A DNA stretch of 64,000 nt from Rhodanobacteraceae bacterium (lineage in GTDB: Bacteria; Pseudomonadota; Gammaproteobacteria; Xanthomonadales; SZUA-5). Location: the NCBI GenBank assembly GCA_016717705.1, contig JADKFD010000031.1:3260-67259 (forward strand), given 5' to 3'. Shown here piece after piece: positions 25,994-34,624 of this stretch. The stretch's first letter is position 1. Each line of letters opens with the position of its first letter. The translations under genes and the position numbers were made by a program. The notes under the pieces were generated by a model, which was not told where the DNA came from, searched no databases, and saw only the letters and a program-made list of their open reading frames with translations.

Positions 25994-27148
25994 TCAGTAT
26001 TTCGGCGGTGGCCCGAGCACCGCGTCGACATCGCCGGCCAGGATCAAGCTGACCAGTCGCGGCAACTGGCGGTCGATCTGGCGCATGGTTGCGGGCGGCA
26101 ACAGGCGATCCGCCGCATAGTCGCGGTAGTGCGCATAACCGCACGCCCCTTCAGAAGCGCAGGCCCAGCGCAGTGCGCGTCCGGTCGGCCCGCAGTCGAG
26201 GCCGAACTGGCAGCCGACCAGAATCCAGCGCGCATGCAGATCGCTCGCCAGGAAATTGCTGCTGCGTACGTACTCCGAGCCGGTCAGCGTGCGCGGACCC
26301 ATCGCCATGAGGATGCGCGGCACCGCCTCCAGCACGCGCGGGTCGCGCTGCGCGAAGATGGCCGCCAGCCGCTCGCGCGCAGCCGCATGCACGCACTGCC
26401 ATTGAGCCTGCTGACCGGGCTGCAGCTGACCCATCGGCACGCCGCCGCATTCGAGGGCCACGTCCTGATCATTGGTCAGGCCCTGCGCAATCGGATCGCC
26501 GGCATCGGCGGCGCGCAGGCGCAGGATCTCGCCGATGGTCCGTGGCGCCCGCGCGGCGGGATCGCCGGTACGCCGCGCCAGCAGGGCCTGGCGCGCCTTG
26601 ACTGCATTCGCGGCGACCTCCTCGCGCAACTGCGACAGCCATGCATGCCGCCCCAGCCACTGCTCGCACAGCTGTGCGGTCTGCTGGAAGTAGGACGCGA
26701 TCGCGGCATCAGCCAGGTCGCCGCGCGGCCTGCCATGACCGGCAACGTTGGTGGCATACCGCGCCGAATCGCAGTAATCCAGCCATTCGGCCATCTCGGT
26801 CAGCGCCTGCGCGTCGCCGTCGCGCGCGCGATCGGTCAGCGCATCGAGGCGCTGCGGCAACTCGGCGAGGAAGGCCACGGTATCGAAACCCATGGTCGGT
26901 GCGTCCGCTGCAGGGGCCTCGGCCAAGCCCGGCGCTGGTGCCGGCACCGCCGCGGTCTCCCCGGTGGCCGCAGTCGCTGGCGGGGCACGGTTGTCCGCAG
27001 TTGACGCCAGGACGCTCGCAGCCGGGTCCCCGGCGGCCGCCGCGCTCGCCGGCACCGGTTTTCGCGCTTCACCTGCAGGCGCCGTCCAGCGCCCGATCGC
27101 CGCCGCCAGCACGACGGCAATCAACCACAACACGACACGCAGCTTCAT
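25994..27148 (-). CDS. Membrane-anchored protein of unknown function
   Basis: Protein of about 384 residues. A single N-terminal membrane segment (MKLRVVLWLIAVVLAAAIG) precedes an Ala/Pro-rich low-complexity stretch of about 80 residues and a mostly alpha-helical exported domain. That domain contains scattered cysteines (EWLDYCDSARYA, QLCEQWLGRH, ALECGGVP, CQFGLDCG, WACASEGACGYAHY) that may form disulphides. I recognise no family. The start is placed at ATG 27148 rather than the longer reading from 27190. It lies convergent to bamD and has no operon partner. Confidence 0.75.
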   Translation of the reverse strand: MKLRVVLWLIAVVLAAAIGRWTAPAGEARKPVPASAAAAGDPAASVLASTADNRAPPATAATGETAAVPAPAPGLAEAPAADAPTMGFDTVAFLAELPQRLDALTDRARDGDAQALTEMAEWLDYCDSARYATNVAGHGRPRGDLADAAIASYFQQTAQLCEQWLGRHAWLSQLREEVAANAVKARQALLARRTGDPAARAPRTIGEILRLRAADAGDPIAQGLTNDQDVALECGGVPMGQLQPGQQAQWQCVHAAARERLAAIFAQRDPRVLEAVPRILMAMGPRTLTGSEYVRSSNFLASDLHARWILVGCQFGLDCGPTGRALRWACASEGACGYAHYRDYAADRLLPPATMRQIDRQLPRLVSLILAGDVDAVLGPPPKY

Positions 27149-27316
27149 TGGCATAGGTCCAGGCGATGGCCAAACTGCAAACAATAGCAATCCGCCCGAC
27201 CGCTTGGGACGCGCTGCTCATCCCGCGCGCCAGCGCGAATCGAGCAGAGTGTCCCTTGCGCATTTGCCCGCTGCGCGCGATCTTGCCGCCCTTGCCCCGT
27301 ACTGCAGCGCCCGCCC

Positions 27317-28561
27317 ATGCGTTCTTGCCTTTTGCCGTCCCTGCTCGCCTGTGCGTTGACCGGCGTCCTCGCTGACCGCGCCACGGCTGCACCCAACGCC
27401 CTGCCCGACTACCTCGATTTCCAGCTGCAGGCGCGCAGTGGCATCGGCCCCGGATTCAACCTGCCGCTCGGCGCCAGCATCAACAGCGCCACGGTCGACC
27501 TCAATGATGCCGGCCGCGTCGCCGTTCGCGTGTCCTTGCCGACCGGCATTCCCGGCGACGATTTCACCCGCCACATCTTCGTTGGCGAGAACGGTGCCGG
27601 CTACGTGGTCAGCGAAGGACCGACCGGATCCCTGGTGAGCGATCCGCGGGTCGCACCGAATGGGATCGTGTGGTTCGCCGCCAATTTCGAGGGTGGCAAT
27701 GCGCTCGCCGGCATCTATCGCTACGACGCCAGCGACCAGTCGACCGTGCGCGTCACCGCGCTGCCGGCAGGCACCACCTTCTACGAGTTTCCGCGCGGCA
27801 ATGCGTTGGGGCAGATCGGTTATCGCGTCAGCTTTGGCAGCAGCAAGGCCTGGGTCTCCTACGCCGGTGGCAGCGTGCAGACGCACGCGGCCGAGTCCGG
27901 TATCTACAGCTTCCTGTTCACGCCGAGTTTTGACGAGAACCAGGTGATTGCCGGCAAGGTGACGCTGGCCGGCAGCGGCTTCAACCAGATCCGCACGGTG
28001 GACAACCACGCGGTTGCGGTGATCCTGGCGCGCAGCAGCGCCGAAACCGCGGCGTCGCCCTATGTCAACTTCGACAACAGCCCGGCGATCTCACCGACGA
28101 CCGGTCGCGTGGCCTTCATCGCCACTCTCGCCGCCGGTGTGCGCGGCGTCTATCGCTACGATTCGCCGGGCAATATCGTCGAGATCGCGCGCACCGGCAC
28201 GCAGGGCCTGGGATCGATCGAGTCCTTCGGCCCGGCGATCAACGATGACGGACTGGTCGCGTTTCGCGGTGTCGACAGCAACGGCAAGCAGGCGATCTTT
28301 GTCGGCGACGACAGCACCCTGCGCCGCGTGATCGGCCGCGGCGATCCCATCGACACTGATCTGGGCCTTGGTCAGATCGACCAGGAAACACCGGGTTCGC
28401 CGGCATTTTCCGGCGGCGTGGCCATCAATGCGTCTGGCGATATCGCTTTTTCGCCGACCTTGACGCCATTTGGCAACAATCAGATCGAATGGGGCACCGG
28501 CGTCTACGTCGCCCACGCCGGCACCCAGCTGATCCATGCCAGCGGCTTTGAAGGCAACTGA
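27317..28561 (+). CDS. Exported beta-propeller-like protein
   Basis: Protein of 414 residues with a signal peptide (about residues 1-24, LLPSLLACALTGVLADRATA). The body has repeats around short phrases such as VDLNDAGRVAVRV, PRVAPNGIVWFAANF, PAISPTTGRVAFIATLA, PAINDDGLVAFRGVDSNG and GVAINASGDIAFSPTL. This pattern of N/S-x-x-G-x-V-A-F resembles the propeller family DUF7453 and related secreted proteins. The C-terminal end LIHASGFEGN recalls the short GFE-type tails common in secreted proteins of this lineage. No catalytic motif. Monocistronic. Confidence 0.7.
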   Translation: MRSCLLPSLLACALTGVLADRATAAPNALPDYLDFQLQARSGIGPGFNLPLGASINSATVDLNDAGRVAVRVSLPTGIPGDDFTRHIFVGENGAGYVVSEGPTGSLVSDPRVAPNGIVWFAANFEGGNALAGIYRYDASDQSTVRVTALPAGTTFYEFPRGNALGQIGYRVSFGSSKAWVSYAGGSVQTHAAESGIYSFLFTPSFDENQVIAGKVTLAGSGFNQIRTVDNHAVAVILARSSAETAASPYVNFDNSPAISPTTGRVAFIATLAAGVRGVYRYDSPGNIVEIARTGTQGLGSIESFGPAINDDGLVAFRGVDSNGKQAIFVGDDSTLRRVIGRGDPIDTDLGLGQIDQETPGSPAFSGGVAINASGDIAFSPTLTPFGNNQIEWGTGVYVAHAGTQLIHASGFEGN

Positions 28562-28673
28562 GGCGCGAAGCTGAACCCCAGCCTCGACCTTGGTCGCAGC
28601 TTTGACGGCGGTCAAACCCGGGGCTACTGCCACTGAATAGGCTCGATGCATATTTCTGATCGAGATCGCCGTC

Positions 28674-29534
28674 ATGCCCGTCGATTTATTCAAGTCGAGC
28701 CGCCATCGCTGCATAGCGTTCAATGATCTGGTGCGCGGCGAGGATGGTGTCCAGGCCAACCAGTTCCTGGTCCTGCACGACGAGTACTCGGCGCTGATCG
28801 ATCCGGGCGGTGCATTGCTGTACACGCCGGTTTCGCTGGCTGTCGGGCGCTATGTGCCGCTGAAGAGCCTGAGCTTGATTCTCGCCTCGCATCAGGACCC
28901 GGATGTCATCGGTTCGGCCGATCGCTGGCTCATGTACACCGGCGCGACTATCGCCTGTTCGAAGTTGTGGGGCCGTTTCGTGCCGCACAGCGTGCCGCAC
29001 TATGTCGATACCGGTGGCCAGGATCGCTACCTGCTGATCCCCGACGAGGGCGCCGACATCGCCCTGGGCGACAGCGTGCTCAAGGCCTTGCCGGCGCACT
29101 TCTTGCACTCGGAGGGCAACTTCCAGTTCTACGACCCGGTCAGCAAGATCCTGTTCTCCGGCGATCTGGGCGCGTCGATGGTCGACGAATTCACGCCAGT
29201 GACGGACAAGGACTTCGCGGCTCACATCCCTTCCATGCTTGGCTTCCATCGACGCTACATGGCCGGCAACCGCGCCTGCGTGGTCTGGGCCGACATGGTG
29301 CAGAACCTGGATATCGACATGATCGTGCCGCAACACGGGCGCCCGATCCAGGGCAAGGCCGCGGTGGATCGCTTCATCGACTGGATCCGACATCTGGAAT
29401 GCGGCATCGACCTGATGGTGGCGCCGGGCAAGTTCCGCGAAGCCGTGCGTCCGGTCACCGACATCAGTTCGCGCCCACAGCGCGCGCCGCTGTCGACGCC
29501 GATACGCGCGAATCCGTTCGAGGGTGTGGGCTGA
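28674..29534 (+). CDS. ODP-type diiron metallo-beta-lactamase-fold protein
   Basis: Cytoplasmic protein of 286 residues with a metallo-beta-lactamase fold of the oxygen-binding diiron protein (ODP) group, related to flavodiiron proteins but without a flavodoxin domain. Metal-ligand motifs are LASHQDPDVIGS (about residue 65), HFLHSEGNFQFYD (about 142) with SGDLG, and MIVPQHGRPI (about 220). ODP in Treponema reversibly binds oxygen and works with a chemotaxis receptor; no chemotaxis genes are nearby here, so the partner is unknown. A C-terminal extension of about 60 residues is poorly conserved. Start ATG at 28674. Confidence 0.82.
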   Translation: MPVDLFKSSRHRCIAFNDLVRGEDGVQANQFLVLHDEYSALIDPGGALLYTPVSLAVGRYVPLKSLSLILASHQDPDVIGSADRWLMYTGATIACSKLWGRFVPHSVPHYVDTGGQDRYLLIPDEGADIALGDSVLKALPAHFLHSEGNFQFYDPVSKILFSGDLGASMVDEFTPVTDKDFAAHIPSMLGFHRRYMAGNRACVVWADMVQNLDIDMIVPQHGRPIQGKAAVDRFIDWIRHLECGIDLMVAPGKFREAVRPVTDISSRPQRAPLSTPIRANPFEGVG

Positions 29535-29549
29535 GCGCGGCAAACCAGA

Positions 29550-29595
29550 GACCCTCTGAACAAGTTCTGCGGCCGCGGAACTTGTTCAGAGGGTC
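29550..29595. repeat. Palindromic repeat, GACCCTCTG family (copy 2)
   Basis: Near-perfect 46-base palindrome ACCCTCTGAACAAGTTCTGC / GCGGCCGCGGAACTTGTTCA..., centred on GCGGCCGC. It sits between the convergent ODP and YceI genes, where it can terminate both. Confidence 0.85.
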
Positions 29596-29596
29596 C

Positions 29597-30184
29597 CTAC
29601 TCGGCGACCAGCGCCGCAATCCGCAGATGCACGTCTTCGGCAAGGGTGCGCCGGTATTCGGTCATGCCAAACTGCGAGCGCCGCAGCACGCCATCGACGA
29701 TGACCTTGCACGGCGCTGGCGGCCCGGGGCGGCACTGGCGCAAATCCAGGTTGAACCTCACCTGGCGGCTGATGCCACGCACCGTCAGGCGTCCGGGCAA
29801 AGCCAGCGGCGATGCGTCCGACAGCGCAAAGGGCTCGGACTCGAACTCGATCAGGGGATAACGCGCGGCGTCGAAAAAAGCGGGCGACAACAGCAGTTCG
29901 ACGTGATCGGGGTCCTTCATGTGCACGCTGTCGACCTGGATACGCACACGAATCTGCGCGCTTTCGCCACCGGCGGCGATCTCGAGGGTGCCGTCGATGC
30001 CATCGAAACGGCCGCTGCGACGCAGGATCCAGAGTGCGGCAATCTGAAAGTCGACCGCCGTGCGCGCCGCGTCGATGCGCAGGGTCTGCGCCGCCGGCTC
30101 CGGCTCAATCGACTCGGGCGCGGCGACCGTCGCTATCGCTGCGGCCGCCGTTGCCAGCCACAGCCAGATGGCAAGGCTCACCAC
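29597..30184 (-). CDS. YceI-family exported protein
   Basis: Protein of 195 residues with an N-terminal hydrophobic segment (MVSLAIWLWLATAAAAIATV) serving as signal or anchor, then a YceI lipocalin-like domain: RIDAARTAVDFQIAALWILR, GRFDGIDGTLEIA, DPDHVELLLSPAFFDAARYP, LTVRGISRQVRFNLDL and RSQFGMTEYRR. YceI proteins bind isoprenoid-type lipids in the periplasm. The start is GTG at 30184. It follows sixA by 24 bases on the same strand and may be cotranscribed. Ligand unknown. Confidence 0.9.
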   Translation of the reverse strand: MVSLAIWLWLATAAAAIATVAAPESIEPEPAAQTLRIDAARTAVDFQIAALWILRRSGRFDGIDGTLEIAAGGESAQIRVRIQVDSVHMKDPDHVELLLSPAFFDAARYPLIEFESEPFALSDASPLALPGRLTVRGISRQVRFNLDLRQCRPGPPAPCKVIVDGVLRRSQFGMTEYRRTLAEDVHLRIAALVAE

Positions 30185-30208
30185 AGCGACCGCCCGGCGG
30201 GTCTGCTC

Positions 30209-30691
30209 TCAGGGCCACCAGAACTCGACCAGTTCGGCACATCCCGGCTCCAGCGCAGCACCGGCTGGCAGACGCAGGCGTGCGATCGAGCCGGTCGGCA
30301 TGCCACGGCCATCGGTGCTGCGACCGTCGGCGAGCAGCGTCATCAGCGTTTCCAGCCCGGGGTTATGGCCGACCACCACCAGCGGCGATGACGGGCGGTG
30401 ACGGTCGACCAGGGCCAGCAGTTCGCCCGGGGTTGCTTCATAGATGCCCGGCTCGTCGACGATGTTCATGTCCGGCAGCCGCGAACGCCACGCAGCGAGC
30501 GTCTGTTGCGCGCGCATCGCGGGGGAACACAGGACTCGTGCCGGGCGGATCTGGCGCTCCATCAGCCACGCGGCGGCCGCCTCGGCCTGCTTGAAACCCA
30601 GCGTGGACAACGGGCGGTCGATATCCCGATTACTGGCCGCGTCGCGCTCGGCATGCGCGTGTCGGACCAGGATCAACTCCTCAGTAGCCAT
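30209..30691 (-). CDS. sixA: SixA-type histidine phosphatase
   Basis: Histidine-phosphatase-superfamily protein of 160 residues. It begins with the phosphohistidine motif LILVRHAHAERD (catalytic His about residue 10) and has the second His in VVVGHNPGLETLM. Length and the CSPAMRAQQTLAAW loop fit SixA, which in E. coli dephosphorylates a phospho-histidine of the nitrogen PTS. Start ATG at 30691 is preferred; longer readings only add repeat-like sequence. Upstream of the YceI gene on the same strand. Confidence 0.88.
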   Translation of the reverse strand: MATEELILVRHAHAERDAASNRDIDRPLSTLGFKQAEAAAAWLMERQIRPARVLCSPAMRAQQTLAAWRSRLPDMNIVDEPGIYEATPGELLALVDRHRPSSPLVVVGHNPGLETLMTLLADGRSTDGRGMPTGSIARLRLPAGAALEPGCAELVEFWWP

Positions 30692-30835
30692 CTTTCCCCT
30701 GTCGCTTTCTACCGGAGTCTGGCGCCTGCGTCGGTGCGGAACAAGCCCGCCGGTGCCCTCGCTGGCAGTTCCGCCAAACGCAGAACTGGCAGCGAGGGCC
30801 CCAAGGGGATGCATCGACGCGCGACATCGGTCAGT

Positions 30836-30914
30836 CGTAGGTCAGGTTGGCCGCGCAGCGGCCAACGTGACTCTGGCTCCTGTCACGTAGGCCGCTGCGC
30901 GGCCAACGTGACCT
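30836..30914. repeat. Palindromic repeat, TAGGTCACGTTGGCC family (copy 2)
   Basis: TAGGTCAGGTTGGCCGCGCA / GCGGCCAACGTGAC, then TCACGTAGGCCGCTGCGCGG and CCAACGTGACCT: two adjacent hairpins of the same family, in the gap between the sixA and protease genes. Confidence 0.85.
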
Positions 30915-30924
30915 GCCACTGCTG

Positions 30925-33900
30925 CTACTGCTGCTCCGGCAGCACCGGCGTCAGGATCGAAATCGGGACCTGATTGCGGTTCCAGGTGCCGAGCATCGGC
31001 AGCGGCAGCGTGAAGGTGGTACTCAGGGTGCCCGAATTCGGCGCGACAAAGCTGCGGCGCATGCTGCCTGCCGGCTTGACCGAGTCGAAGAAGTCGATCC
31101 AGCCACAACTCGGGCAATGCACCTGATAGGCATTGGTCGGCAGATCGCCGGTGTCCGCCGCAGCGGCATCGGTGAGTACCCAGCGCGGCTGGCCGGTGCT
31201 GTCGTACAGGTAGGTGGTGATGAACTCGCGGGCGACCGTGTTGGCGACATAGCTGTCGTAGGTCTGGCCCCAGCCATCTTCCTGCCCGTAGAACCAGGTG
31301 CCGGTGCGGTTCGGCGTGCCACTGGCCAGCCCCTGGAAGCCGTGCGACAGGATCTCGCTGCCGCCTTCGGAGGTGGCGTCGATGAAATAGTTGAACAGGA
31401 TCTTCTCGGCGCTGACGAAGTGCACGCGCGCACTGCCGACGGTCTGGCGGTCGACGCTGAAGGTCCCGGCGGCAACATCGCGCGTCACCCGCAGGATCGG
31501 CGCCACCACCTGATTGTCCTGCACCTGGCCCTGCACGATGTACCAGGTCGGCGTTCGATCAGCATTGCCGGTGTACCAGGCGGCAAAGAAGATCGGCAAC
31601 TGACCGGGGACCGGTACCACGTGCGAGACCAGCCCGTTGCCGGCGCGCCGTGGATTGAAGAAAACGCCGGGGCGCAGGTTGACGACCGGCGGCAGGCTGA
31701 CCGCGCAGCTGTTGCTGACGTTGCAGTTGCCGTCGTCACCGACCAGGAACTCGAAGGTGCTGGTGGAGAAATTGCCCGAGTTGTCGTCGGCCGTGCCGGC
31801 CAGACCGATGCGGTAGCGGCTGCCGCAGGTGGCGGCCGGGTCGACCGCGAAGAAGGTCGACACCGCTTTGGTCGCAGCAGGCTGCAGCGAGCCGACGTCG
31901 ACCAGCGGATTCTCCATCCGCAGCTTGGTGATGTCGGCAGACGCCGGCAGATGTTGCGGATGATAGAAACACACGGCGCGCAGCGGCGTGACCTGCGGCT
32001 GGTTGCAGCTCGATGTCAGCTGCTGACCGGCGACCGCCGGATTCAGGATACCGACGGTGGCGGTTTCGCCATTGCCCGGAATCGAATTGCGGTACTGGTA
32101 GATGATCTGCCAGGTCTGCGGGTAGACCACCGCCTGGAAGTCGAAGTCGCCGGTCGCCGTGCTGCCGGCGTACACCCCCGCGTTGTTCCACTGGAACACC
32201 AGGCAACGCTGGGCGAAGGGCGCGACCGTCGACGGTCGCGGGCACTGCGCGAACGAGGCCCAGCGCAGGCTGCCGGCGACCAGATCGTCATGCATCACCT
32301 GCAGCCGGCCGCCATTGTTGTCGGCGCTCGGCGTGGCGCCGCAGAGATTGGTGAAGTCGCCACCGGTGGTCGCTGCCGAGGTGCCGATGTAGCCGTTGGT
32401 GCTCATCACCACCTGCGACACCGTCTGGCCATAGAAATTGAAGGCGCCGTTGACGGCGGCCAGGTCGATCACGCCGGTGCGGCCATCGTCATTGGCCGGG
32501 AAGCTGCCGGACGCGGTCAGCTGCAAGGCAGGCACCTGGTTGGTGATGTCGATGTACTGATAGTCGCACTGGCCACCCTGGGTACTGTCGGTCACGGCAT
32601 AACCGTATTGATCGCGGAGCGCGCCGGCAACGCTGTCGACGCCGCTCTTGGCGAACAGGCTGAGGGCCTCGGCGCTGGTCGCGCGCTGACCGGCATTGAC
32701 CAGTTGCGTATCCAGGCGCCAGCGCTCGCCGGGCTCGATGGTGGCGTCGTTGTCGCCGCAGACCTGGGTCGGCTGGCCCAGCGCCGCCTGCAGGCGGACC
32801 CGGTGACCGACCACGCTGACCGCGCGTTGCGCAGTGGACTCGCAGCCCAGACTGTCGGCGACGATCACGCTGGCGTTGAACTGAACCTCGCGATTGAAAC
32901 GCGCGGACAGCGTGTTGGTGCTGGATTTCTTGTCGATGACGCCGTCGCCGTCGATGTCCCAGGAATAGCTGTAGCCGCCGGCTCCGCCGCTGGCGGTGGC
33001 GGTGAACAGCACGTCGCTGCCGGCGATCACCGGATCGGCGTTGGTAGTCAGGGTCAACGTCGGCGCGTTGCAGGTGCCGGTGCCATTCACGGTTTCGGCG
33101 CCGCTGGCGATCGGATCGAGATGGTTGGACAGACGCGTCGTATCAGTGCCACCGCCAGTCCAGGAGGTGAACAGCCGGCCGTAATAGTCGGCATCGTTGT
33201 TGCCGCAGGCGGCAAAGCCACCGTGCAGCGTGCCGACGATGCGCTTGTCGGCGTTCCACAGTGCGGCACCCGACGAGCGGCTTTCGGTGGTGCCGACATC
33301 CCAGTCGAAGACCTTCAAATGGGTGGTGGCATCGCCAGCCGGGGTCGGTTCGTAGTCGCTGATCGCCAGCGCGTCATTTTCGAAGCTGATGCGCTTCTCG
33401 TGGCCTTGCGGGTGGTGAATGGTGACTGCCGACGTTGGCGCAAGATTGCGCCGGTCCCAGCCGGACCAGTAGGCGTCGGCCAGTGCCGGCGGCGCCTGCG
33501 ACAGGCGCAGCAGCGTCATGTCGGATGGCGCGTAGGTCGCCAGTAGCGCGGCGCCGCTTTGGGTCGCCGCCGCAATCGTCAGCGGAAGCGGGTTGCCATT
33601 GGCGCCGGAATTGACTTCGCGACAGGTCGGGCTCTCGTATTTCCAGTAGACCACGACTGTCGCCGCGATCGGCGCATCTTTCAGGCAATGGTTGGCGGTC
33701 AGGAACAACGGGGCGCGGTCGCCATTGCTGCGGTTGACCAGTTGCCCGGTGCAGGACAAGCCCGCATCGGCAGTGAAAGTGAAGTGCGCCGCCGAACGGA
33801 TCTGCTGGCGCCAGGCATCGCCCTGCGCGCAACCGGTATCGACATTGCAGGTTCCGGATTTGACCGCATCGGCGGCGCTGCTGCTGCGGTAGCCGTGATT

Positions 33901-34422
33901 GACAAAGCCCAGTTGCAGATCGACCAGCTCGCGCTTGTCAGCCGGCACGATCAACTCGAGCACGGCTTCACTGCCCGGCACCATCGGCAGCGCCAGGATG
34001 CCGCTGCGCGGATTGTCGGCATCGGTGTAGGGACCGCGGACGACACTGCGCTGGGTATCGCTCAGCCAGAGCTCGGCGCCCTGCGGCAGGCGCAGACGCG
34101 AGAAGCCAACGTCGATGCTGACCGCGCCGTCGGCACGGATCGGCAATCGCCATATCAGGCGACCATCGACAAGAGTGGTCCATTCGCCACCACTGCTCGT
34201 ATCGGCGCTGACTTCGATTGACTTGATTCGATGCGTGACGGCATAGCGCCGCGGTTGCCCGGCAAGCGCAGCGCGCGTGTCCTCCGCCTGAAGTTTGGCC
34301 AGGTCGAGTGCGTCATATTGCAGGGTCGACGCTGCCGACGGTGCATCAAGCGCTACGCTGGGCGGCTGCGCGGCGAACGCGCTGCCGGCCACGCACATCA
34401 GTGCCACCAATGAAAATCGCAT
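30925..34422 (-). CDS. Secreted lysyl-endopeptidase-like serine protease with C-terminal modules
   Basis: Exported protein of about 1165 residues. Signal peptide MRFSLVALMCVAGSAFAAQ; a propeptide-like region; then a trypsin-like domain close to lysyl endopeptidase (Achromobacter protease I): GTCNVDTGCAQGDAWRQQIR, LFLTANHCLKD with His245, YAPSDMTLLRL with Asp301, and ESRSSGAALWN with Ser384. The triad spacing (56, 83) is almost that of protease I (56, 81). Next come a PKD-like domain (YSYSWDIDGDGVIDKKSS) and an 850-residue beta-rich C-terminal part. It includes RPGVFFNPRRAGNGLVSHVV and related phrases seen in secreted proteins of this lineage. Ser384 is preceded by RS rather than GS. Start 34422; 34443 is an alternative. 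Confidence 0.88.
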   Translation of the reverse strand: MRFSLVALMCVAGSAFAAQPPSVALDAPSAASTLQYDALDLAKLQAEDTRAALAGQPRRYAVTHRIKSIEVSADTSSGGEWTTLVDGRLIWRLPIRADGAVSIDVGFSRLRLPQGAELWLSDTQRSVVRGPYTDADNPRSGILALPMVPGSEAVLELIVPADKRELVDLQLGFVNHGYRSSSAADAVKSGTCNVDTGCAQGDAWRQQIRSAAHFTFTADAGLSCTGQLVNRSNGDRAPLFLTANHCLKDAPIAATVVVYWKYESPTCREVNSGANGNPLPLTIAAATQSGAALLATYAPSDMTLLRLSQAPPALADAYWSGWDRRNLAPTSAVTIHHPQGHEKRISFENDALAISDYEPTPAGDATTHLKVFDWDVGTTESRSSGAALWNADKRIVGTLHGGFAACGNNDADYYGRLFTSWTGGGTDTTRLSNHLDPIASGAETVNGTGTCNAPTLTLTTNADPVIAGSDVLFTATASGGAGGYSYSWDIDGDGVIDKKSSTNTLSARFNREVQFNASVIVADSLGCESTAQRAVSVVGHRVRLQAALGQPTQVCGDNDATIEPGERWRLDTQLVNAGQRATSAEALSLFAKSGVDSVAGALRDQYGYAVTDSTQGGQCDYQYIDITNQVPALQLTASGSFPANDDGRTGVIDLAAVNGAFNFYGQTVSQVVMSTNGYIGTSAATTGGDFTNLCGATPSADNNGGRLQVMHDDLVAGSLRWASFAQCPRPSTVAPFAQRCLVFQWNNAGVYAGSTATGDFDFQAVVYPQTWQIIYQYRNSIPGNGETATVGILNPAVAGQQLTSSCNQPQVTPLRAVCFYHPQHLPASADITKLRMENPLVDVGSLQPAATKAVSTFFAVDPAATCGSRYRIGLAGTADDNSGNFSTSTFEFLVGDDGNCNVSNSCAVSLPPVVNLRPGVFFNPRRAGNGLVSHVVPVPGQLPIFFAAWYTGNADRTPTWYIVQGQVQDNQVVAPILRVTRDVAAGTFSVDRQTVGSARVHFVSAEKILFNYFIDATSEGGSEILSHGFQGLASGTPNRTGTWFYGQEDGWGQTYDSYVANTVAREFITTYLYDSTGQPRWVLTDAAAADTGDLPTNAYQVHCPSCGWIDFFDSVKPAGSMRRSFVAPNSGTLSTTFTLPLPMLGTWNRNQVPISILTPVLPEQQ

Positions 34423-34612
34423 GAGCCGCTCCAATGCCAGCAAAACCAGAGGTTAGCGCCGCCGCGGCGTCGATACCACAGGGTGAGGCCGATGGCCGAT
34501 CCTGAAGCGCCCGACGCGGTGGCTGCGTTTGGCACCTTTATAGACGACTGCGCGCAAATGTCTGTGTCACAGCGAACGCTGCAGGCTCTGCGAACAAGTC
34601 ACGCGCGGGTCC

Positions 34613-34618
34613 TATACT
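34613..34618 (+). promoter_or_regulatory. -10 element TATACT placing the transcript start at the ankyrin gene ATG
   Basis: TATACT is six bases before the ATG at 34625 and there is no Shine-Dalgarno between them. Transcription would start at or next to the A of the ATG, giving a leaderless mRNA. The -35 is weak. Confidence 0.4.
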
Positions 34619-34624
34619 CGTCGC

